The notes under the pieces are model-generated. The model had not been told where the DNA came from. It searched no databases and worked only from the letters and a program-made list of their open reading frames with translations. This document shows, in pieces, positions 42,901-51,173 of a DNA stretch of 64,000 nucleotides. The position numbers were made by a program, and so were the translations under genes. Each line of letters begins with the position of its first letter. The first letter of the stretch is position 1. Source of the stretch: Epilithonimonas arachidiradicis (GTDB lineage Bacteria > Bacteroidota > Bacteroidia > Flavobacteriales > Weeksellaceae); assembly GCF_003610695.1 (NCBI RefSeq), contig NZ_RAQH01000005.1, forward strand, positions 62,001 through 126,000. The letters are read 5' to 3'.

Positions 42901-44948
42901 TGAAGATTCGCATTCGGATCTTTTGAAACTAAATTGATGTTGTAAGCGCCGCGGTTAATTTTTCCAACCAAATTCATATTTTGGTAGCGATAACCTTTAT
43001 AAACTGCAGATTGAACATTGCCTTTCAAATCCGCATTGGCATTTTTGAAATCAAAACTTTCGCCTTTGGCAGCAATCTGAGCCGTGATTGGCCCCAAATC
43101 TTTATTCTGAATAATCTTTCCGATTTGCAAATTCTGAAGATTGGCTTTTACATCGTACAATTCACGATTTTTTCTGCGCATATCAACATTGGCAATAATT
43201 CCCGCATTTCCCAAAGTTGAATATAAAGTCAGATTCGTATTCACAACTTTCGTAGTTCCTTTTGCAAAACCTTTGACGCTGAAGTGCGGTGGCAAAGAGA
43301 TGTTTGACGGAATAGTTCCCTTAGGAACCAGATTGAAAATCGTTTTTCCGGATGAAGCCAGCTCGCCAATTTTAAAATCGTAATAAAGGTTATCAGGATT
43401 CATTGCATTTTTGATTCTTCCGGAAGCTGCAACACGCAATTGATCCAAGCCGGAAACTTTCAAATCGTTAATCAATAAATCATTGACCAAGCCTTTAACA
43501 TTGGCATTCACATTGAGAACTGCATTGGGGTATTTGTTGAAAGGCGCTGTATTTTTAAGCGTTGGAACGAGATTCAAAATATCAGAAAATCCTATTTTGG
43601 AATTTTCTATATTGGCTGAAATTTTCACAGCGCCAGGATTGGCTGATAATTGTTCTATCGAATTGTAATTCAAAACTACTTCGTCCCTCAAAATGGTTTT
43701 TGATGTTTGCAGATAAAGATTTTTCAGATAAGCTTCTTTCTCGGCATACACAAAATCTGTATTGAATTTCTGAACATCCAAACCTCTCTCTTCCTGAATT
43801 TCTGCAGATTTTACACTTCCTGCAAAACCGTTGTTTTCCATTTTGAAATCGCGGACATCAAGATTGAGTTTTCCAAAATTAAGATGATTGAAATCCATAC
43901 CGCTTTTGATTGGCGCAACCGCTGTATTGTTATAAGCGACTTTAACATCATCCAGAATCAATTTTCCGAGAAGGACTTTCATCGCTTTTTCCTTGTCAGA
44001 ACTTTTTGAAACTTCAGGTTTTTCTTCTTTTTGAGAATTTGCGTTTGAAGATGGAAGAAATAAATTCGCATTGATATTAGCTCCGGTTAAATAAACATTA
44101 CCAACGTCATAATTACTATTATCAAGATCAATACTGTTCACTTTTGTGCTTAATTCTTTAAATAAAACTTTAGCAAATGTCTTCGTATTATCATCTCCAT
44201 AATCGATATTGAAATTGGTCAGTTTTATTCCGTTAAGACCTAATTTCATCGGCTTTTTCTGGTTGAGGGAATCAACTTTTTTCTCGACATTTTTAGAAAC
44301 TTCCTCTATCAAATCCTGCTTCAGTTTTAATTTTAAACCATCAAGATTGATGTCATTAACAGCGTAGGAATTATTTTGAAGGTCGAATGTTTTAACTCTG
44401 GTATCAAAAGATTTGAAGTAAAGATTGATATCATTTTTGGATTGCTGATCATTGAACGATAATCCAATATCTTTCAATTTAATTTTATCCAAAGAAATAA
44501 TGAAAGGCTTTGATGGACTTTCTTCCTTTTCCGAAGTTGCAAAAGCATCAATAATATAATCGAAATTGAATTTTCCTTGTGGATTACGGACAACATTCGC
44601 ACGAACGCCTTCCAAATCAATTGACGTAAGATCAGCTTTGGACTTAATCAACTGCCACATATCGAGTCCTACATCTAGCCTCTTTGCTGATAAAAGCGTA
44701 TCCACATCCTGACCTTGCAAATACAGATTTTCCATGACCAAGCTGTTTGGAAAGCCAATGTAAACCTTATCCAAAGCAACTTTCGTTTTAATCTTGCCCT
44801 CGAGATAAACAATTAATTTGTCTTTGATCAGGTTCTGAACTGCAGGAATACGAATACTGAATATCAATAATATCAAAAAAACCACTATACTAGCAATGGT
44901 GATAATGGTTCGTCGAAGAATTTTGCGCCAGTTGAGTTTTAATTTCAA
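39918..44948 (-). CDS. tamB: TamB translocation/assembly module protein
   Basis: The 1676-residue protein has one N-terminal transmembrane anchor (residues about 12-32) with an AsmA-like start, a very long repetitive beta region rich in N, D, I and K (beta-taco/groove) and a C-terminal DUF490 (TamB) domain from about residue 1250 to 1640. It spans the periplasm and works with TamL in outer-membrane biogenesis; bridge-type lipid transport is known for the family. The many short ORFs on the other strand are by-products of this long gene. There is no frameshift. Confidence 0.92.
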   Translation of the reverse strand: MKLKLNWRKILRRTIITIASIVVFLILLIFSIRIPAVQNLIKDKLIVYLEGKIKTKVALDKVYIGFPNSLVMENLYLQGQDVDTLLSAKRLDVGLDMWQLIKSKADLTSIDLEGVRANVVRNPQGKFNFDYIIDAFATSEKEESPSKPFIISLDKIKLKDIGLSFNDQQSKNDINLYFKSFDTRVKTFDLQNNSYAVNDINLDGLKLKLKQDLIEEVSKNVEKKVDSLNQKKPMKLGLNGIKLTNFNIDYGDDNTKTFAKVLFKELSTKVNSIDLDNSNYDVGNVYLTGANINANLFLPSSNANSQKEEKPEVSKSSDKEKAMKVLLGKLILDDVKVAYNNTAVAPIKSGMDFNHLNFGKLNLDVRDFKMENNGFAGSVKSAEIQEERGLDVQKFNTDFVYAEKEAYLKNLYLQTSKTILRDEVVLNYNSIEQLSANPGAVKISANIENSKIGFSDILNLVPTLKNTAPFNKYPNAVLNVNANVKGLVNDLLINDLKVSGLDQLRVAASGRIKNAMNPDNLYYDFKIGELASSGKTIFNLVPKGTIPSNISLPPHFSVKGFAKGTTKVVNTNLTLYSTLGNAGIIANVDMRRKNRELYDVKANLQNLQIGKIIQNKDLGPITAQIAAKGESFDFKNANADLKGNVQSAVYKGYRYQNMNLVGKINRGAYNINLVSKDPNANLHLTASGVYDDKNPTVKINGNINKLDLNKLGFYSSPMIIAGGIDGDFKSLDPDNLNGYLNLQDFAISDTKEIYPIQEIKLNAISTADSTKIQFNSQIADVELNGKYKLTQIFGALSQTINQYYQFQKPGKVEKVDPGQYFTLNATIKNDDLIRKFVPDLKSFETINITGNYNADSQIIELNAKIPQVVYGTNTLENTNLKVTNQNQALQYNLDVAALKSESFALNKVNINGDVADNIINYNITTKDEKDATQFLIAGNAKSMNDITEISLNPNGLKLNYMDWTVAEDNKIQIGSQGILADNFRLSNAGSEILLQSESNSPNSPLNVSLKDFKIETITEIIKKDSLLAKGNINGTAQLRNLTKDMTFTSDINVSDLFVFGSPVGNLDIKVNNQSANILNADIALSGNDNDVKITGNYDTSASSFDMNLAMNQLQMKTLQGFTMNAITNTEGYLSGDLKISGTTTEPRILGDVKMNNVGLMITQTGSDFRKINDKISFTNRGIEFDDFKINDKDGNSLKIDGQVLTQTYRDFAFNLDVNAKDFKVVNSEKSNDAMMYGILAIDAALKVRGNLDLPKVDGRLAVSDDTDFTFVLPQSSPALQERDGIVEFIDQDQIALNKTIVADSLKTENKIKGMDVSVNIEVSKEAKMSVIIDKANGDFVNIQGDAELTGGIDPSGKVTLVGVYEVDKGSYDMTVSLLKRQFEIQKGSTITWTGEPTAATLDITAVYKTETAPLDLVQQQISGESAANLNQYKQRMEFNTLLKMKGELLKPVISFDITTAEKNNAVSSTVKDVVDQKLTQLRTDENEMNKQVFALLLLNRFIGENPFENSAGLSTEAMARQSVSKILSQQLNNLASDLVKGVDLNLDLESSEDYSTGNKNTRTDLNVDISKRLLNDRLKVSVGSNFGLEGDARQNENTTNIAGDVTVDYSLSKDGRYMLRAYRKNEYQVALQGQIVETGLGFIITLDYDKFREIFQSAKKEKRRRERNNNQAVEFK

Positions 44949-45056
44949 AAGAATAGTTTATTTAAAAGCAAAATACAAATATTGTACTAAACCCTTTTAA
45001 TTGTGAATTTATATTGATTTATCATAAACAAATTAATAATGACAAATCCGATCATA

Positions 45057-45230
45057 TTATCGTGCTATCTGCGCCAGAAGAGCATCATAATCATCAATAG
45101 AATTGAGCCTGATCCCTGTATCTAGAATCAGTGAACAGCCTCTGTTAGCAGTACCAGGATTAATGTATGCGATATGATCTACATTAACTAAGACAAAATT
45201 ATTGACCGACGTAAATACTTTGATGAACAT
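45057..45230 (-). CDS. Small 57-residue protein
   Basis: An ATG at 45230 opens a 57-residue frame (M-F-I-K-V-F-T-S-V-N-N-F-V-L-V-N-V-D-H-I; end D-A-L-L-A-Q-I-A-R). The pattern (two beta strands with V-N-V-D-H-I-A-Y-I, then a T-G-x-R-L strand and a helix) resembles short flavobacterial proteins and FlbD-like folds, though I do not assign a family. It fills most of the 346-nt gap between tamB and the NDH-2-like gene; the remainder is A/T-rich without features. Confidence 0.5.
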   Translation of the reverse strand: MFIKVFTSVNNFVLVNVDHIAYINPGTANRGCSLILDTGIRLNSIDDYDALLAQIAR

Positions 45231-45294
45231 ATTTTAAGAATTTTAGAATTCAGATTAAAAATTATGCCATTAAAAAATTAATAATCATAATCGA

Positions 45295-46566
45295 TTATTT
45301 TTTAGAGGGGTCAATTATCATTCTTAATGGTTGATCTTTGGTGGTGTAAGAATTGAGCCAATTGAAAAAAGTAGTCACCTTATTTCTAACATTAATCAAC
45401 GACATCAGGTGAACGAAGATCCAGATCAGCCAGGCAACAAAACCATTAAAATGTTTGAATGGTTCTGGCAAATCCGCTACAGCACGATTTCTCTTGATAA
45501 TCGCCATAGATCCTTTATCATTGTAAATAAAGGGCTTTTGATCTTTTCCGTTTTCTTTTGCAATGATATTTTTTGCGAGAAGCTTCGCCTGTTGTATGGC
45601 AACCTGCGCCAGTTGTGGATGTCCTTGCGGAAATGCCGGATCAGTAGTCATCAAACAAGTATCTCCAACCGCATAGATATTGGGTGTACCAATCACTTTG
45701 TTAAAAGAGTCTACACGTAGCCTTTTACCTTTACCAAACGACTCCTCGGGCAATCCTTGGAAGGCTTGCGACGTTACACCTGCTGTCCAAATCAGGTTTT
45801 CACTGGCAATTGCAGTTCCGTCTGCGAGATGTACAACGCCGTCAACATAATCCTTAACAACCTGTCCCAACTTGATAATCACACCACTTTTCTCAAGAGA
45901 TTTTTGGGCATAATGTTGGGATTTTTTACTCATTGGTGCCAATATAGTTGGCAGACCGTCGATCAGATAAATGTCAAATGCAACGCTTTCCAGTTCGGGA
46001 TAATCTTTGAATAGAATATTTTTTCTTAATTCGCTCAACATTCCTGCTACTTCCACGCCTGTTGGACCTCCGCCCGCAATGACAAAAGTTGTTAGCTTGG
46101 CCCGTAATTCGTCATCCGAGGTTTTAGATGCTTTCTCGAGACGTTCTAGGATTTTATTTTTAAGGTTGATCGCATCCGTAATCGTTTTCATAGGAAGCGC
46201 ATTTTTCCGGATGCTTTCATTCCCAAAATAATTGGTTACGGTTCCTGTTGCTATGATTAATTTGGAATAAAAAATCTCGCCACAGTTCAAGATAATTTTG
46301 TTTTCTGCAGGAACAATCTCCTGCAATTCTCCCATTACAAAAGAAAAGTTAGGATGTGATCTGAAATGCTTTCTGAAGGGATAACTGATATTTGAAACAT
46401 CTAAAAAACCTGTCGCAACCTGATAAATCAAGGGTGGAAAAAAATTATAATTATTCTTATCTACCAGAATAATTTGACTTTTTATATTCGATTTAAGTAA
46501 TTGTTCTGCTAGTTCAACACCTGCAAATCCTCCGCCTATGATAACTATATTGTCATGATTTTCCAT
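45295..46566 (-). CDS. Type II NADH dehydrogenase-like FAD oxidoreductase
   Basis: The 423-residue protein has two dinucleotide motifs: G-G-G-F-A-G-V-E (FAD, residue about 10) and A-G-G-G-P-T-G-V-E (NADH, about 168), followed by N-I-Y-A-V-G-D-T. The C-terminal 60 residues form an amphipathic/hydrophobic region (W-L-I-W-I-F-V-H-L) as in NDH-2 enzymes, which dock to the membrane. It would pass electrons from NADH to quinone without proton pumping. It is downstream of the Crp paralogue at 46625 on the same strand, a possible target. Confidence 0.88.
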   Translation of the reverse strand: MENHDNIVIIGGGFAGVELAEQLLKSNIKSQIILVDKNNYNFFPPLIYQVATGFLDVSNISYPFRKHFRSHPNFSFVMGELQEIVPAENKIILNCGEIFYSKLIIATGTVTNYFGNESIRKNALPMKTITDAINLKNKILERLEKASKTSDDELRAKLTTFVIAGGGPTGVEVAGMLSELRKNILFKDYPELESVAFDIYLIDGLPTILAPMSKKSQHYAQKSLEKSGVIIKLGQVVKDYVDGVVHLADGTAIASENLIWTAGVTSQAFQGLPEESFGKGKRLRVDSFNKVIGTPNIYAVGDTCLMTTDPAFPQGHPQLAQVAIQQAKLLAKNIIAKENGKDQKPFIYNDKGSMAIIKRNRAVADLPEPFKHFNGFVAWLIWIFVHLMSLINVRNKVTTFFNWLNSYTTKDQPLRMIIDPSKK

Positions 46567-46624
46567 ATTAATAATGATAATGTAAAATTTTAGTACAATC
46601 TATAATCAAGCCATTATTATTTAG

Positions 46625-47227
46625 CTAATAAAAAATTTTACGATTTCTGATCTTGATAATATTTTCTTTCTCCATATTTTTGATTGTACGAATGGCTGTT
46701 TCCACACACAGACCGGTGAGACTTGCCATTTGCTGGCGGGTGAGCGGAATCTTGAAGGAAAACGGACGATGATCTGATTGGAAACTTTTGAGATAATCCA
46801 TTAGAATAATAAGCTTTGCGGCGGGACTTTGAGAAGAGATCACCTGTCCCATCACAAATTTGAAATACATTGCGCTGGAAAGATTGCTCGTCATGGTTGC
46901 ATAAACTTCGGGATGTTTATCCAGAAATTCAAGAAAACTGAATTTTGAGATTTTCAGAATTTTACATGGCGTCATGGCGATTGCATTAACCGGATATGTT
47001 TTATCCATAAAGAGCATAAACTCACCTATACTCTGCCCTTCTTCCAGTATATCCTGTATGATTTCTTTGCCATCCTCGCCATAGTTGCTCAGCTTAACTT
47101 CCCCCTCAACAATCTGGTAATAATATTGCGGCTTTGCACCTTCAGCAAAAATCAAGCTTTTGACTTCATAGTCTTCTATTTGCGCGCCCGAAGGTGTAAA
47201 AATAATTTCGTCAACTACTAAATTCAT
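46625..47227 (-). CDS. Crp/Fnr family regulator (paralogue 2)
   Basis: The 200-residue protein is a close relative of the proteins at 36931 and 63717: Y-Y-Q-I-V-E-G-E-V-K-L-S-N-Y-G-E-D-G-K-E in the sensor domain and recognition helix G-L-C-V-E-T-A-I-R. Two cysteines are scattered, not in an FNR cluster. The conserved V-E-T-x-x-R suggests recognition of the same TGAT-type half-sites. It precedes the NDH-2-like gene by 58 nt. Confidence 0.9.
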   Translation of the reverse strand: MNLVVDEIIFTPSGAQIEDYEVKSLIFAEGAKPQYYYQIVEGEVKLSNYGEDGKEIIQDILEEGQSIGEFMLFMDKTYPVNAIAMTPCKILKISKFSFLEFLDKHPEVYATMTSNLSSAMYFKFVMGQVISSQSPAAKLIILMDYLKSFQSDHRPFSFKIPLTRQQMASLTGLCVETAIRTIKNMEKENIIKIRNRKIFY

Positions 47228-47448
47228 TTCTATTGCATAATATTAAACTGTTAATCATACAGTTATGACACTTATGTTTTTTTTTTAACGGTTACGTTTT
47301 ATTGTAAGAAAAGAAATAGTTTCACAAAAAAATTGAATGCGCATTAAACACAATCAGTTGATAATAAGAATAATATGAAAAAACAAAATAGCAAAAACCT
47401 TACCGTTTTATTTTCGTACCTAATAATTTAAAGCTATTGTTTGAGATT

Positions 47449-47571
47449 TTATGAATTGGCTTCCGCTTTTTCCTTCATTTCTCTATCCCGTTTTTCAACA
47501 TCTCTATCTTCGGGATCACAAACACAGCTTGACATCACAAAAGTGGCTAATAATGTTATTAATATTTTCAT
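47449..47571 (-). CDS. 40-residue small lipoprotein
   Basis: The frame from ATG 47571 encodes a typical lipoprotein signal (M-K-I-L-I-T-L-L-A-T-F-V-M-S-S-C) followed by a highly charged tail (D-P-E-D-R-D-V-E-K-R). It starts 15 nt after the CinA-like gene and so is the third gene of the operon beginning at 48341. Function is unknown; charged mini-lipoproteins often occur in stress operons. Confidence 0.65.
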   Translation of the reverse strand: MKILITLLATFVMSSCVCDPEDRDVEKRDREMKEKAEANS

Positions 47572-47586
47572 AACTAAATTTTTAAA

Positions 47587-48084
47587 TTAAACCTCAGTAC
47601 TGTTAATTATACTATTAAAATGTTCCAGAATATGTCGGGCAAAAGTCAATTGCGCTTCGAAGGGTTGGACAGGATCTTCTATTTCGAAATGATTAGATAG
47701 AACAATTTCACCTTTAAAAGAGAATACGTAATTAGCAAAAACCTTGTATCCGGATCCCCGTTTTGGACTGCCAAATCCAGCGACCGCAATGGACCAGTCA
47801 CTACTTAAGAATGCAGACGCCTTTATTGCCGCAGTATGAACCATTTCATCAATAAGCTCCGAACAAGTTCTTGTTGCCCTGTCTTTGAGATCAAGAAAAT
47901 CAGCTGCATCATCCAGATTAACGACCGTCAGTCCTCCCTTATAAAACAATAGAGAATTATCTATTTGCGCAAAAGCCAACTGTAAAAGTCCAGCAGTAAC
48001 TTCTTCTGCAACAGAAACCGTTTGATCATCGATAATGAGCTTCTGACCAATGGCGTTAAGAACGCTTTGATTAAAGAAATCCAT
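47587..48084 (-). CDS. CinA-like protein with lost catalytic residues (probable pseudoenzyme)
   Basis: The 165-residue protein aligns with the CinA C-terminal/PncC nicotinamide-nucleotide amidase family and with its intact paralogue at 62415-62921. The family motif A-E-S-x-T-x-G reads A-E-E-V-T-A-G, so the nucleophile Ser is Glu, and the following Y-x-x-x-x-K region reads V-N-L-D-D-A. Later motifs (W-S-I-A-V-A-G-F-G) remain. It is the second gene of a small lipoprotein operon with an FNR-like site upstream. It probably has a binding or structural role. Confidence 0.75.
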   Translation of the reverse strand: MDFFNQSVLNAIGQKLIIDDQTVSVAEEVTAGLLQLAFAQIDNSLLFYKGGLTVVNLDDAADFLDLKDRATRTCSELIDEMVHTAAIKASAFLSSDWSIAVAGFGSPKRGSGYKVFANYVFSFKGEIVLSNHFEIEDPVQPFEAQLTFARHILEHFNSIINSTEV

Positions 48085-48107
48085 TTCGTTAAAAGATTAA
48101 ATAAGAT

Positions 48108-48341
48108 CTAACGCTGTCTTGTAGAATCTTGTGTTGGTGTTGTACTCGTAGCGCCAGAGCCTGCAGCATCTCTGGTTGCCGACGAGACACTGTCTGACTG
48201 AGGATTGCTATTAGATGGCGCGGTTTGCATCATTCCTGTAGTGTCGGCTGAGATAGACTGTGTCCTGTCATTATGCGAGGTTTTGTTCTCGTTACAAGCC
48301 AGCAATAATCCGATTGTGGAGATTAATATTAAACTTTTCAT
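48108..48341 (-). CDS. Small Ser/Thr-rich lipoprotein
   Basis: The 77-residue product has a lipobox (L-L-L-A-C, Cys about 16) and a low-complexity tail rich in S, T, Q and N. It begins an operon with the CinA-like gene (23 nt) and the 40-residue lipoprotein. The FNR-like site at 48395-48408 is 53 nt upstream of its start, close to the spacing of the site at 55879 before another mini-lipoprotein. Confidence 0.65.
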   Translation of the reverse strand: MKSLILISTIGLLLACNENKTSHNDRTQSISADTTGMMQTAPSNSNPQSDSVSSATRDAAGSGATSTTPTQDSTRQR

Positions 48342-48394
48342 AATACTTTTATTTTGTGTATTTCAAAGTTAGACACAACTCATCCACCCGTCTT

Positions 48395-48408
48395 ATGATT
48401 TGAGTCAT
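48395..48408. promoter_or_regulatory. FNR-like palindrome upstream of a lipoprotein operon
   Basis: A-T-G-A-T-T-T-G-A-G-T-C-A-T within T-T...A-A; half-sites TGAT and GTCA. It lies 53 nt before the lipoprotein start at 48341 and about 196 nt before ccoG on the other strand. Confidence 0.55.
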
Positions 48409-48603
48409 AACGGCTTGATATAATTTACCATCCCTGAAACCCTAATGACAAATATCATTTCTAAAAACAACAAAATGTCCTTTTTATCCTACCCCACTTC
48501 TTTTTATTACTATTATTGATACGTTTTGTGTCGGAAATTTGTGCTGTGTTAAAATAGCTTTGAAGTCCTATTAACACAAATATTTATCAGTACCAATTTT
48601 AAA

Positions 48604-50043
48604 ATGAACATATCACATACATTAGAAAATCTTCATCAGGAAGAGGAAACATTCCGGGATTCTGTAGGAACTATGGATAAAACCGGAAAAAGAAAATGGG
48701 TTTTCCCCAGAAAGCCTAAAGGAAAATATACAACCAAAAGAAACTATACGAGTTATGTCCTTCTTTTCATATTTTTCGTTCTGCCTTTTGTCAAAATTAA
48801 TGGCAATCCTTTTTTGTTGATTAACATTATAGACAGGCAGTTTTTTATTGCAGGACAGCCGTTTTATCCGCAGGATTTTTACATATTAGCTTTGGCTGCG
48901 GTCTTATCCGTCATCTTCATCATGATCTTCACGGTGGTGTTTGGCAGGTTGTTTTGTGGCTGGCTTTGTCCCCAAACCATTTTCATGGAATCGGTCTTCA
49001 GAAAAATTGAATATTGGATTGAAGGTGACCGAAACAAACAAATGAAATTGGAAAGACAAGCCTGGGACAGCGAAAAGATAAAAAAGAGAGCTCTAAAATG
49101 GTCTGTATTTTTGTTGATATCAATCGTAATTAGCCACATTATGTTTATGTACATCGTAGGTTATAATGCGGTGATCCGAATAATGACAGAAGGTCCTGCG
49201 CAACATCCAGCCAATTTTGTTACAATGATTATTTTTACAGGAATCTTCTATTTTGTATTTGCCTGGCTCCGGGAGCAGGTTTGTACACTGATTTGTCCCT
49301 ATGGAAGACTACAGGGCGTTTTGATTGATAAAAAGACCATTAATGTTCTCTATGACTTCAAAAGAGGCGAAGGCCGTGCCAAATGGAGAAAAGACGAAGA
49401 CAGAAAAGCCGCAGGCAAAGGCGATTGTATCGATTGCCAGCAATGTGTCGTTGTCTGCCCAACAGGAATCGATATCAGAAACGGGCAGCAATTGGAATGT
49501 ATCAACTGTACGGCTTGTATAGACGCCTGTGATGAAGTAATGGTAAAAGTTGGTCTTCCGAAAGGGCTAATCCGATATGCCACAGAAGCTGAAATAGAAA
49601 AACAGGAAAAATTTAAATTTACCAACCGTATGAAAGTTTCAGCTTTTGTATTGTTACTCCTATTAGGATTCTCAGGATTTCTGTTTCAGGACAGAGGGAG
49701 CATGGAAGCGAAGTTCATCAAACCTGCCGGAAGTACCTATATCAGCCACGATGGTAAGATTACCAATACATTCACTTATACATTTCTTAATAAATCTTAC
49801 AAAGATCAATCAGTTACAGTAAAAGTACTAAAACCTCAACATGGCGAAATCTCTTCACCTAACGGAAATATTATGAAAATAAAAGGTAATCAAATGCTGA
49901 AAGGCAACGTCAATATCAGCCTCCCAGAACATGAAATCAAGTTTTACAAACAAAATGTCGAACTTGGCGTATTTGATAAAGATGGAAAGCTTTTGGATTC
50001 TTATCAGACAGTATTTGAAGGCCCTTATAAGATTCAGCTTTAG
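48604..50043 (+). CDS. ccoG: Cytochrome c oxidase accessory protein CcoG (4Fe-4S)
   Basis: The 479-residue protein has about five transmembrane helices, a ferredoxin-like region with two C-x-x-C-x-x-C-x-x-x-C-P type clusters (C-I-D-C-Q-Q-C-V-V-V-C-P and C-I-N-C-T-A-C-I-D-A-C, about residues 278-313), and a C-terminal Ig-like domain. CcoG (FixG/RdxA) helps copper reduction and assembly of the cbb3-type oxidase. The cbb3 operon itself is not in the window, so this is a separate copy. It ends 4 nt inside the convergent AraC gene. Confidence 0.93.
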   Translation: MNISHTLENLHQEEETFRDSVGTMDKTGKRKWVFPRKPKGKYTTKRNYTSYVLLFIFFVLPFVKINGNPFLLINIIDRQFFIAGQPFYPQDFYILALAAVLSVIFIMIFTVVFGRLFCGWLCPQTIFMESVFRKIEYWIEGDRNKQMKLERQAWDSEKIKKRALKWSVFLLISIVISHIMFMYIVGYNAVIRIMTEGPAQHPANFVTMIIFTGIFYFVFAWLREQVCTLICPYGRLQGVLIDKKTINVLYDFKRGEGRAKWRKDEDRKAAGKGDCIDCQQCVVVCPTGIDIRNGQQLECINCTACIDACDEVMVKVGLPKGLIRYATEAEIEKQEKFKFTNRMKVSAFVLLLLLGFSGFLFQDRGSMEAKFIKPAGSTYISHDGKITNTFTYTFLNKSYKDQSVTVKVLKPQHGEISSPNGNIMKIKGNQMLKGNVNISLPEHEIKFYKQNVELGVFDKDGKLLDSYQTVFEGPYKIQL

Positions 50044-50918
50044 ACCTTATACTTTTGACGAAAATTGACAGGACTGTAACCAGAATGTTTTTTGAAAAGT
50101 CTAGCAAAATAAGAGTAATCCTCATAACCCAAGCTAAAAGCAATATCCACGACACTGTCATCTAAAAAGATCAGCATCCGTTTTGCTTCCAGGACTACTC
50201 TGTCCACAAGTATTTCGGATGCTTTTTTATTGATCACTGACTGGGTAATCCTGTTGAGATGCTTTGCCGTAATGTGAAGCTTGGCGGCAAATTCTGAAAC
50301 AGATTTGATGGTTTTAAAATTCTTTTCAATTAAGTTTTCGTAATCATAATAATGTCTGAAATAAGACAATCTCAAATCTGACTTAGCCGTTTCCTGCTCT
50401 GTATAATGGCGCGTTGCGTAGATATACATTACAGTCAGCAAAGCAATAATCAGACAGTCTTTCATGACATCAGAATGGTTATTCTCAGATTCTATAACCT
50501 GCAGCAGCGAAACTATTTTGTTCATATCCTGGTTTTCAATATTGATTTTCCTGGAGATATTTGGTGATCCAAAAAAAGGATAATCTTTCAGTTTGAGATT
50601 GATGTAGTGAAGATCATAATATTCAGGCGATGTAAAAAAAATAAAGCCTTTGGCATCATCAGATAATTTCCAACTGTGAACCTGGCCCGGCAAAAGGAAA
50701 AATAAACTCCCGGCAGAAACATCGTATGTATTAAAATCGATTTCGTGAGTTCCTGTACCGTTTGTAAACAAAACAGTCACATAGCTGTCGTGGCGATGAG
50801 GATTTTCTATATGCTTCTTATTCTTTTTCAAATGTTTTTCCAATGTATTGAAATAGAAATCCGAATCTTTTTTATCGTTTTGGAAAAGATGCGTATGTAG
50901 AACTGCGAAAGAAGTCAT
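50040..50918 (-). CDS. AraC family regulator with cupin-like sensor domain
   Basis: The 292-residue protein has an N-terminal cupin-like AraC-binding domain (residues about 30-110; H-R-H-D-S-Y-V-T-V, P-G-Q-V-H-S-W) and a C-terminal HTH_18 domain (about 195-290; I-T-A-K-H-L-N-R, S-L-G-Y-E-D-Y-S-Y-F-A-R-L-F-K-K-H-S-G). This is the soluble AraC type that binds a sugar or small ligand. It is convergent with ccoG (4-nt overlap). The ligand is unknown. Confidence 0.88.
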   Translation of the reverse strand: MTSFAVLHTHLFQNDKKDSDFYFNTLEKHLKKNKKHIENPHRHDSYVTVLFTNGTGTHEIDFNTYDVSAGSLFFLLPGQVHSWKLSDDAKGFIFFTSPEYYDLHYINLKLKDYPFFGSPNISRKINIENQDMNKIVSLLQVIESENNHSDVMKDCLIIALLTVMYIYATRHYTEQETAKSDLRLSYFRHYYDYENLIEKNFKTIKSVSEFAAKLHITAKHLNRITQSVINKKASEILVDRVVLEAKRMLIFLDDSVVDIAFSLGYEDYSYFARLFKKHSGYSPVNFRQKYKV

Positions 50919-51173
50919 TTTTAGTTTTTAAGTATTTTTTAAAAAATCGGAGATACAATATAATCGAATCCGAATTGTAAAGTTATCATTAATTGGTTAC
51001 AAATCTTTTCAATATCAGTTTTAAAGTCATTTTTATTTTTTTTACGATTTCACACGATTGATTATTTCTATTTGTTGTTAATGATCAGTTAAAACAGAAT
51101 TCCATAACTTGTAATTCAAATTCTGGCTTTAATCTTGATGCTTATTGTCAGTCAAAAATAACAATCAATATCA

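Noticed and set aside
39918-44948. Many ORFs of 60-110 codons on the plus strand
   Set aside because: They overlap the intact tamB gene, lack recognisable domains and are antisense shadows of a long repetitive coding region.
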